Positions 40,947 to 46,884 of a DNA stretch of 46,884 nt are shown here, piece after piece. This stretch comes from Phycisphaerales bacterium (GTDB lineage Bacteria; Planctomycetota; Phycisphaerae; SM23-33; FEN-1343), in assembly GCA_003171335.1 (NCBI GenBank), contig PMYD01000081.1, positions 1 through 46,884 on the forward strand. The letters run 5' to 3'. How positions within the stretch are numbered: position 1 is the stretch's first letter; each line of letters begins with the position of its first letter. Below the pieces are notes generated by a model. The model worked only from the letters and a program-made list of their open reading frames with translations. It did no database searches and was not told the origin of the DNA. The translations under genes were made by a program, and so were the position numbers.

Positions 40947-43103
40947 TCATTGGGCCTCACGGCCCTTGCGCCGGCGCGGCGTGGGTGCATCTTTCCTGCG
41001 CCGGCGGGCCTTCTTGAGGATTTCTTCCGGCGTGGGCGCAGCCTGGGTCTGCTGCTGGGCGATGCGGCTGGCGCGGAGGTAGAGTTCCTTCTGCGAGTCG
41101 AATGGCGGCTCCCCGTTTTCGTACCGCTCGTAGCGGCCATCGCTCAGGAGCGACCAGCTCTTGACGTTATCCGCCAGGCCGGCCTCGAGGATTTCCAGCA
41201 CCCGCTGACGGACCTGCGGGTCGATCACCGGCACGAGCGATTCGATTCGCCGGTCTAAGTTGCGCTCCATCCAGTCGGCCGAGGAGATGTACACCTGCTC
41301 GCGGCCGCCGGCGTGGAAATGGTAGATGCGGCTGTGTTCCAGGTAGCGGCCGACAACGCTGCGAACGGTGATATTCTCGCTGAGCCCCTCGACGAGCGGC
41401 CGCAGGCAGCAGATGCCGCGGACGAGCAGCTCGATCTTGACCCCCGCGCGGCTGGCTTCGTACAGGGCGTCGATAATCTCCGCATCAGTCACGGCGTTGA
41501 CCTTGGCGCGAATGAAGCCCGGCGTGGCGGGGCTGTGCAGCTCGATCTCGCGGCGGATCATGTGCAGCATCCGCCGGCGCAGGCCCGTGGGGGCGATCTC
41601 GATGAGATTCCAGCGCGGCGGCACGCTGTAGCCGGTGATCACGTTGAACAGGCCCGAGACATCCTCCGCCAGCGCTTTGCGGGCGGTGAAGATGCCGATG
41701 TCGGTGTACAGCCGCGCCGTGGCGTCGTTGTAGTTGCCGGTGGACAGGTGCACGTAGCGCTGCACGCCTTTTTCTTCCTGGCGCACGATCAACAGCGCCT
41801 TGCAGTGGGTCTTGAGGCCCACCAGGCCGTAAATCACGTCGGCCCCCACCTGCTCAAGCTGCCTGGCCCAGCGGATGTTGCGCTCTTCATCCAGCCGGGC
41901 GCGCAGCTCCACCAGCACGGTCACGTGCTTGCCGTTGATGGCCGCCCGTTTTAAGGCATCGATGACCGGCGACTGGCCGCTGGTGCGGTACAGGGTCTGC
42001 TTGATCGCCAGCACGGCCGGATCCTCCGCGGCCGTCCGCACCAGGTCGATGACCGGCTCGAAGCTGTCGTACGGGTGGTGCAGCACGATGTCGGCCTGGG
42101 CGATGGCTTCGTACATCTCCTCGCCCTTGGGAAGTTGGGCCAGTCGGATGGGCGGGGCAGGCGGGTCGCGCAGGGAATCGAAACCGGCCAGGTCGCGCAG
42201 CGACCAGAGCGCCTTGAGGTCCAGCGGCCCCTGGACGCGATACAGATCATCCTCGCTCAGGTCCAGGTGCTCCCAGAGCATCGCGAGCAGCTCATCGTCC
42301 ATGTCGGCGGCGACATTCAGCCGGACGGCCGCCTGCTGGGGCAGGTTGGCCAAACCCTGCTCCATGACCGACAGCAGGTCTTCCCCGGCCTCCTCGTCGA
42401 GGTCCAAATCCGTGTCGCGCGTAAGCCGGAAGGGATGCACCGAGAGGATGCGGTGGCCGGCGAAAAGCTCGGCCAGGTGCATCTCGACGAGCTGTTCCAT
42501 GGGCAGCAGGCGAACGCGGCCAGGCTCGCGCAACTCAAAGTATCGGCCCACGACCTGGGGCACCTGGATGACGCCCAGGCGAGCCCCGCGCAGGCCGCGG
42601 CTGTGCTCGACCGCCATGCGCACCGCCAGGTACAGCGCGTTGTTGGTCAGCGTGGGCAGCGGATGGCTGGGATCGACCGCCATGGGCGTCAGAATCGGGT
42701 AGAGCACCTCTTCATAGAAATGATGCGACTTGGCCCGCTCTTGTTCATCGAGGTCGGCGGCGCCGACGATCTCGACACCCTGCACCGCCAGACCCGGCAC
42801 GAGCTGCTCGCTATAGCATTTGAACTGCCGGTCGGTCATCTCGCGGACGAGCTGACTGATGCGCTGGAGCAGTTGCTTGGTTGTGAAGCCGGCCACGCTG
42901 GGGCTTTCCAGGCCGGCATCGAGCTGCTTCTTGAGCCCCGCCACGCGAATCATGAAGAATTCGTCGAGGTTGCCCGTCACGATGGCCAGGAACTTACACC
43001 GCTCCAGCAGCGGCACCTGGCCGTTTTCCGCCTCCGCCAGCACGCGCTGGTTGAAGGCCAGCCAGCTTAGCTCACGGTCGAAATACATCTGTTCAGTACC
43101 CAC
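40947..43103 (-). CDS. ppk1: Polyphosphate kinase 1
   Basis: Makes polyphosphate reversibly from ATP by autophosphorylation on His. 718 residues. The N-terminal domain starts MYFDRELSWLAFNQRVL. The HKD-like catalytic part has ILHHPYDSFEPVIDLV, AIKQTLYRTSGQSPV, VELRARLDEERNIRWARQLE and the phospho-His motif GLKTHCKALLIV, with HLSTGNYNDATARLYTDIG. The second catalytic His is in LEHSRIYHFHAGG, after RGICCLRPLVEGLSENI. The last 40 residues are a Lys/Arg-rich tail (KKARRRRKDAPTPRRRKGREA), longer than in most homologues. I chose GTG 43103 with GGGGGA upstream; an internal ATG at 43088 is possible. A Ppx/GppA-HD gene lies 1.9 kb away, so the pair may set polyphosphate levels. Confidence 0.95.
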   Translation of the reverse strand: MGTEQMYFDRELSWLAFNQRVLAEAENGQVPLLERCKFLAIVTGNLDEFFMIRVAGLKKQLDAGLESPSVAGFTTKQLLQRISQLVREMTDRQFKCYSEQLVPGLAVQGVEIVGAADLDEQERAKSHHFYEEVLYPILTPMAVDPSHPLPTLTNNALYLAVRMAVEHSRGLRGARLGVIQVPQVVGRYFELREPGRVRLLPMEQLVEMHLAELFAGHRILSVHPFRLTRDTDLDLDEEAGEDLLSVMEQGLANLPQQAAVRLNVAADMDDELLAMLWEHLDLSEDDLYRVQGPLDLKALWSLRDLAGFDSLRDPPAPPIRLAQLPKGEEMYEAIAQADIVLHHPYDSFEPVIDLVRTAAEDPAVLAIKQTLYRTSGQSPVIDALKRAAINGKHVTVLVELRARLDEERNIRWARQLEQVGADVIYGLVGLKTHCKALLIVRQEEKGVQRYVHLSTGNYNDATARLYTDIGIFTARKALAEDVSGLFNVITGYSVPPRWNLIEIAPTGLRRRMLHMIRREIELHSPATPGFIRAKVNAVTDAEIIDALYEASRAGVKIELLVRGICCLRPLVEGLSENITVRSVVGRYLEHSRIYHFHAGGREQVYISSADWMERNLDRRIESLVPVIDPQVRQRVLEILEAGLADNVKSWSLLSDGRYERYENGEPPFDSQKELYLRASRIAQQQTQAAPTPEEILKKARRRRKDAPTPRRRKGREAQ

Positions 43104-43165
43104 ACTGCCATTGTCCCCGGGGGACGGGTGTTGTGCCAAGAGGCAATCTCCTGGCAAGCGGCTCG

Positions 43166-43183
43166 AATATAAGTTTCATGAAA
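43166..43183 (-). promoter_or_regulatory. Candidate ppk1 promoter with TTTCATGAAA palindrome
   Basis: On the minus strand TATATT (43171-43166) would serve as -10 about 60 nt before GTG 43103. Right behind it is the perfect palindrome TTTCATGAAA (43174-43183), and TTTATT stands in the -35 place, which is a poor match. The palindrome could be an operator. Confidence 0.3.
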
Positions 43184-43210
43184 TCTGAATAAACCATGGC
43201 CGCTGCGCGG

Positions 43211-43338
43211 AAATTCCAAATCCCAAATTCCAAATCCCAAATCCCAAACAAATCCCAAGCACCAAATTCCAAAGGGGATCAAACGCCCGCGCGTTCGCTC
43301 CCAAGGCTTGGAATTTTGGATTTGGGATTTGGAATTTG
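43211..43338. repeat. Second AAATTCC/AATCCC palindromic element
   Basis: The left arm (43211-43272) contains AAATTCCAAATCCC words and AAATCCCAAGCACCAAATTCC. The right arm (43301-43338) reads GCTTGGAATTTTGGATTTGGG and so on, its inverted complement with gaps. It closely matches the element at 6845-7009. It ends a few bases before the presumed -10 box (TACGAT, 43343-43348) of the GT39-like gene, so its right arm is part of that promoter region. Confidence 0.75.
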
Positions 43339-43355
43339 CCGTTACGATAGTGGCC

Positions 43356-44933
43356 ATGACGCGCGTTGTACGGATATCGCTGCTACTGGTCGCGTTGTTC
43401 ATCTTCTCCTGGGGTGTTTATCTGCGCGCCTGGAACCTGGCTGACCGTATTTTCTGGCGCGATGAGGCGTGGGTGGCGCTGCTGACCCAGCAGCCCTGGC
43501 CCTACGTGCTGAACCAGACGGATGTGCCCTGTCCGCCGCTGTTTGCCGCTTCGGCCAAGCTGGGCGGCTCGCTCATCGGCACGCCAGAGGTGGGCATGCG
43601 GCTGCTGCCCGTGCTCTCGGGCATTCTGCTGCTGCCGCTGGCGTATGCGGCCGCCAGGTCGCTGCGGCTGCCGAAAATGATGGCGCTGACGGGTATGGCG
43701 CTGTGTGCCGGGAGCTTCATGCTGGCTAACTGGTCGCGTGAGCTTAAGCAATACCAGATCGAGGCCCTGCTGTCGGTGGCGGCTGCGCTGCTGACGTTTC
43801 GAATCTGGCTGGCCGGCGGCAAGAACCGTTGGCGCGAGCTGGCCGGCCTGGCGGCCATCGGCCTGATCGGCCCGTGGCTGGGCTACGGCCTGATTTTCAG
43901 CCTGCTGCCGCTGGCGGGCGTGCTGATCGTTTTGCCCTGCCCCACGCCCGGCGGCCGGCGGTTGTGGAAGCAGGGGGCGGCGTGCCTGGCGATCACGCTG
44001 GGCTCGCTGGCGGCCGTCATGGTGCACGTAGCCGCCAAACAGTCGTCCAATACGGCGCTGCTCGACTACACGCATCATTGGTTCATCGATGTAGGCCATG
44101 CCTACTCCTGGCTCCGCGCCGGCGCGTACGGCATGTGCACCAGCGCCATGCTGCTGCTGCCGCAGGGCATGACCAACGAAGACCTGCGCTCGCCCTCGCT
44201 GGCGGTGCTGGCCCTGGCCGGCGGCACCTGGCTGCTGGCCCTGGCCGGACTGTGGGCCTGGCCGCGGCGGACGCGCTGGGCGATGGCCTTCTGGGCGATC
44301 GGCCCGTGGCTGGCGATGTACGCGGCGGCGGCGGCGCATCGGTACCCTTTCGGCATGCCGCGGATGATGGCCCTGGTCGCCCCCGGCATGCTGGTGTGTG
44401 CGGCAGTCGGTGCGGCGGCGGCGTTTCGCTGGGTGACGCTCAGCGTGGCCGGCCGGCCGGCGGTCGGTCTGGCGCTGGCCCTGGCGGTGGCCCTGGCGCC
44501 CATGGTGCTGCTGTATGACCTGCCGGGCAACCGAAACTACTGGATCCGTCACGATTTCCCCGCCGTGCTGAAAGAACTGCAGGCCCGGCGCGCGGCCGAT
44601 GAGCCGGTGATCGTCGAAGTGACGGCCACGCCCGTCGTGAAGTATTACGCGGCCGGCCACGATGGCGATTTCCTGTATGTGCCCACCTCCGGCGGCACGC
44701 TGGCGCCGCTGAATTTCGATTATGCCGGCCTGATCGAGCAGGTGCTCATCCACCATCCGCGCAAGTGCTGGCTGGTGCGCTCCTCGCACGACCCGGCGCG
44801 CTCCTTGCCAAATGCCCCACCCACACTGATCGAATGCCTCGAACAGCATGGCTGGGCACTGTACCCGGCCTGCGAAGCCGGCGGCGAGAGCCTGGGCAAG
44901 GCCCAGCTTTTCAGCGCTGTGCCGCACCGTTAG
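43356..44933 (+). CDS. GT39/ArnT-like membrane glycosyltransferase
   Basis: A 525-residue polytopic membrane protein with about 10 hydrophobic segments. The first extracytoplasmic loop carries LADRIFWRDEAWVALL, whose Asp-Glu pair sits at the catalytic position of dolichyl/undecaprenyl-linked mannosyl- and aminoarabinose-type transferases. The next loop has PCPPLFAASAKLGGSLIGTPEVGMRLLPVL, also typical of the family. The C-terminal 100 residues are soluble. It would use a polyprenyl-phosphate sugar on the outer side of the inner membrane. ATG 43356 lies 7 nt after TACGAT without a Shine-Dalgarno. A TTG 48 nt upstream falls in the repeat and gives residues that are plain repeat translation. It is divergent from ppk1 and converges with the Ppx/GppA gene. 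Confidence 0.83.
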   Translation: MTRVVRISLLLVALFIFSWGVYLRAWNLADRIFWRDEAWVALLTQQPWPYVLNQTDVPCPPLFAASAKLGGSLIGTPEVGMRLLPVLSGILLLPLAYAAARSLRLPKMMALTGMALCAGSFMLANWSRELKQYQIEALLSVAAALLTFRIWLAGGKNRWRELAGLAAIGLIGPWLGYGLIFSLLPLAGVLIVLPCPTPGGRRLWKQGAACLAITLGSLAAVMVHVAAKQSSNTALLDYTHHWFIDVGHAYSWLRAGAYGMCTSAMLLLPQGMTNEDLRSPSLAVLALAGGTWLLALAGLWAWPRRTRWAMAFWAIGPWLAMYAAAAAHRYPFGMPRMMALVAPGMLVCAAVGAAAAFRWVTLSVAGRPAVGLALALAVALAPMVLLYDLPGNRNYWIRHDFPAVLKELQARRAADEPVIVEVTATPVVKYYAAGHDGDFLYVPTSGGTLAPLNFDYAGLIEQVLIHHPRKCWLVRSSHDPARSLPNAPPTLIECLEQHGWALYPACEAGGESLGKAQLFSAVPHR

Positions 44934-44988
44934 GCCAAATCGCAGGCGGCGCCGCCGCCCTGGCCGCCGCGAACGCATCGCGCCGTCC

Positions 44989-46596
44989 TTACCCGCCGGC
45001 GCGCCGGCGCAGCACCACCGGCAGGCCGTACAGCGACTCGAACAGGTCCGCCTTGTTGGCCAGGGACAGTTCATCAAGCACCGTATCCGCCTCGGTTTGC
45101 ACATCCAGCACGAGTTGGTTCTCCTCCACCTCGCAGCGCACCTGGCGGATAGCCGCATCGTGCGAGCGGTCCAGGCTGTCGGCCATTCGCAAAATCGCCG
45201 CCAGCTTGCTGACGCGCAGCCGGTTGTCGCGCGACAGGCTGGCGTACTCCAGGTGCTGCGGCCGGGGCGTGGCGCGGCGGTGGTAGCGGCAGATGACGCT
45301 CACCAGGTGCATCTGCTCGGTCGTCAGGCCGAAGCATTCGCTGTGGGACACCAGGTACATGGAGTGCTTGTGGTGCATGCGGGCCGAGATGTACAGGCCG
45401 ATGTCGTGCAGGATGCCTGAGGTGCGCAGCAGCGTGCGGTCGGCCGGCGAGAGCCCGTGCAGCGCCTGCAACTGGTCGAAAAGCTGAAGCGCCAGGTCCG
45501 TCACGTGCAGCGAGTGGGCCTCGTCGAAGTGATACTTGCGGCCGATGCCCACGGCGCAACTGGCGATCTGCTCCTGGAAATCGGCCTCCGCCGCCGCCTC
45601 GACGCGGGCGCCGCCGGCCATCTGCGCCAGCAGCAGGTCCACCAGGTTCACGTTCAAGAGCACCAGGTTCTCCGCCTGCGTGCCGGCCAGGAAGGTGTGA
45701 ATCGCCACCAGGGCCGGGCTTAAAAGCTCGGCCTCCTCGGCCTGCAGGCCGTAGCGATCGATCAGGTCGAAGGTGGCCAGGCCGGTCACCTCCTCCACCG
45801 CCTGCTCGAAGGCCGCGCGCGAGATCACTTCGATGCCCGCCGGGCCGCCGCGCCCCAGGTGCAGCCGCCACAGGTCCGGGCTGATGACCAGGAAATTGCG
45901 CAGGGCCTTGAGCGGCACGCGGCGGTGAATGCTGTCGACGATGTTCTCCACGAAGGGCTCGATGAGCCTTCCGAATTTTCCGCGCGGCACCGAGCCGAGC
46001 ACCTCGCGCAGCCACAGCGTGCCCATGCGCAACGTCTCGCACAGCACGATGCGGCCCTTGTGGAAGACGGTCACTTCCGTCGAGCCGCTGGACAGGTCCA
46101 TCAGCAGCGATTCGGTCTGGCGGAAGTTGGCGATGGTCTGCAGGTTCTTCTGGAGGACGCCATACACCAGGCGCGTTTCCTCCGTGCCTTCCAGCACTTC
46201 CAGGCGCAGGCCCGTGGTGGACTGCACGCGATCGACGAACGTGTCGGCGTTGGCCGCCTCGCGCACGGCGCTGGTGGCGACAGCGCGGATCTCCTGCACA
46301 TTGTAGTTCGCCAGCGCCTTGCGGAAATCCGCCAGCACCTGGCAGGCGGCACGAATGGACTCGGAACCGAGCTTGCCGCGCGAGAACGTATCGGCCCCCA
46401 GCCGCACCGGGGCCATCAGCGTTTCGACGGGCCGAACGCCGCCATCCGCCAGGACCTCGGCGACACACATGCGAACGCTGCTGGAGCCCACATCCACCGC
46501 GGCGATAAACCGGCCGGTGGCGGCGGCAGCCTGATCTTGACGCTTGCGCTTGGGGCCGGGACCCCCGGCGGCGGATTTCTTTACACGTTTGGCCAT
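44989..46596 (-). CDS. Ppx/GppA phosphatase-like protein with C-terminal HD domain
   Basis: A 535-residue protein of the exopolyphosphatase/guanosine pentaphosphatase family. A basic lead (KRVKKSAAGGPGPKRKRQ) is followed by the ASKHA nucleotide-binding domain with AAVDVGSSSVRMCVAEV, AVATSAVREAANADTF and LLMDLSSGSTEVTVF. An HD-type helical domain follows (about 365-480), with HFDEAHSLHVTDLALQLF, SGILHDIGLYI and HHKHSMYLV, keeping the His-Asp pair. Such proteins degrade polyphosphate from its ends or pppGpp. In some homologues the first domain is degenerate; here the phosphate-binding GSS and LSSGSTE loops look intact. ATG 46596 has GAGGTG upstream; an extension to 46644 has no similarity. It faces the GT39-like gene and lies close to ppk1. 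Confidence 0.92.
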   Translation of the reverse strand: MAKRVKKSAAGGPGPKRKRQDQAAAATGRFIAAVDVGSSSVRMCVAEVLADGGVRPVETLMAPVRLGADTFSRGKLGSESIRAACQVLADFRKALANYNVQEIRAVATSAVREAANADTFVDRVQSTTGLRLEVLEGTEETRLVYGVLQKNLQTIANFRQTESLLMDLSSGSTEVTVFHKGRIVLCETLRMGTLWLREVLGSVPRGKFGRLIEPFVENIVDSIHRRVPLKALRNFLVISPDLWRLHLGRGGPAGIEVISRAAFEQAVEEVTGLATFDLIDRYGLQAEEAELLSPALVAIHTFLAGTQAENLVLLNVNLVDLLLAQMAGGARVEAAAEADFQEQIASCAVGIGRKYHFDEAHSLHVTDLALQLFDQLQALHGLSPADRTLLRTSGILHDIGLYISARMHHKHSMYLVSHSECFGLTTEQMHLVSVICRYHRRATPRPQHLEYASLSRDNRLRVSKLAAILRMADSLDRSHDAAIRQVRCEVEENQLVLDVQTEADTVLDELSLANKADLFESLYGLPVVLRRRAGG

Positions 46597-46657
46597 GTGA
46601 ACACCTCGGCATCTATCTTCATCCGGCAACCAGCCATAAGTCAACCGCCGGCGGCCG

Positions 46658-46703
46658 GTGAGCGAGCCGACAAGATTTCTCGGTAAGAAATCTTCTTGCT
46701 CAC
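46658..46703. repeat. Hairpin upstream of the Ppx/GppA gene
   Basis: AAGATTTCT (46672-46680) and AGAAATCTT (46686-46694) are perfect arms with a 5-nt loop, flanked further out by GTGAGC (46658-46663) and GCTCAC (46698-46703). The AT-rich inner stem contrasts with its GC-rich surroundings. It is 62-107 nt ahead of ATG 46596 and could be a repeat unit or an operator/leader hairpin for that gene. Confidence 0.65.
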
Positions 46704-46733
46704 ATCGCGCGCTGCGGCCGTCGGGCCGGCAAG

Positions 46734-46787
46734 TTTTTTCATTTTTATGCTTAACCGTGTTGGGAAAACAACTTAAGCCATGAAAAA
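46734..46787. repeat. AT-rich imperfect palindrome at the right edge
   Basis: TTTTTTCAT and ATGAAAAA form the outer arms, and GCTTAAC..GTGTT and AAC..TTAAGC the inner ones, around GGGAAA. The tail 46597-46884 becomes AT-rich from here to the window end and includes a short ATGCAAAAGTGCAT palindrome near 46868-46881. No gene is evident; it may be a promoter or terminator region of a gene beyond the edge. Confidence 0.5.
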
Positions 46788-46884
46788 GGTTGTAGAAATG
46801 GGCATTTTCTATTGTAAGTGATTTCAGCGTAATTGCTTAAACATAACTCCTTTGCCAGTATGGCCGCATGCAAAAGTGCATAAT

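Noticed and set aside
40666-40950. N-terminal extension of the non-catalytic M16 protein
   Set aside because: All 95 residues derive from the palindrome cluster and give repeat words; the family begins at ATG 40665.
46780-46821. Tiny ORF starting MKKVVEMG near the right edge
   Set aside because: Only 13 codons, no good ribosome-binding site, and its start lies in the arm of a palindrome.

Overview
The window is about 47 kb of GC-rich bacterial chromosome (by eye roughly 63-66% G+C) with some 41 protein genes, no rRNA, tRNA, CRISPR array, transposase or phage gene that I could find. The best guess for the host is a planctomycete of the Phycisphaerae type. The grounds are a long GyrB with a large insertion before its C-terminal motif, the domain repertoire, the loose gene order (murD outside a dcw cluster), and an unusual load of short palindromic repeats between genes. 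This is inference; a marker-gene tree would settle it. The redox genes (flavodiiron protein, two rubredoxins, a rubrerythrin-like protein) suggest an anaerobe or microaerophile that meets oxygen.

Layout. 0.3-5.2 kb: PduO-type cobalamin adenosyltransferase, a small TPR protein, gyrB, and two less GC-rich orphan genes. 5.2-9.4 kb, minus strand: purH, a beta-propeller lipoprotein with a small partner gene, and an orphan NarL/LuxR response regulator. 9.4-13.1 kb, minus: truD followed by an AsmA-like membrane-anchored protein. 13.3-17.3 kb, plus: a UDP-GlcNAc-type dehydrogenase, a Tat-exported hemerythrin and a polytopic GT-C-like protein. 17.4-21.2 kb, minus: nadA, a DUF4139 protein and a parvulin-type foldase, with a terminator between the last two. 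21.6-25.9 kb, plus: a surface-glycan operon (two sugar-nucleotide epimerases, a phosphoglycosyl transferase, an ATP-grasp ligase and a HAD phosphatase, the last three with 4-nt overlaps). 25.9-26.4 kb: a dense array of perfect palindromes. 26.4-30.6 kb, plus: rsmE, a double-ACT protein, MgtC, an alpha/beta hydrolase and a propeller lipoprotein. 30.9-32.2 kb: a metal efflux permease fused to an HMA domain. 32.4-36.7 kb, plus: a seven-gene oxygen and iron stress operon (ferritin, rubrerythrin-like protein, flavodiiron protein, 2Fe-2S/FAD reductase, an unrecognised protein, two rubredoxins). 36.7-40.7 kb, minus: two M16 peptidase subunits and murD. 40.9-46.6 kb: ppk1, a GT39-like membrane protein and a Ppx/GppA-HD protein.

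How the parts fit. The reductase at 34.8 kb can carry electrons from NAD(P)H to the rubredoxins, which would feed the flavodiiron protein (O2 or NO reduction) and the rubrerythrin-like protein (peroxide), while ferritin stores iron. The unrecognised 152-residue protein embedded in this operon is the best candidate for a new component. The dehydrogenase at 13.3 kb and the WbpP-like epimerase at 22.6 kb could together make UDP-GalNAc uronic acid for the glycan started by the phosphoglycosyl transferase. Ppk1 and the Ppx/GppA-HD protein form a polyphosphate/(p)ppGpp-type module.

Two non-coding themes recur. First, at least six families of inverted repeats fill the spacers, and one copy lies in frame inside a gene. 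Second, several genes (rsmE, nadA, the response regulator, the alpha/beta hydrolase, the GT39-like gene) have a -10 hexamer only 6-12 nt before the start codon and no Shine-Dalgarno sequence. This suggests leaderless or nearly leaderless mRNAs alongside ordinary ribosome-binding sites.
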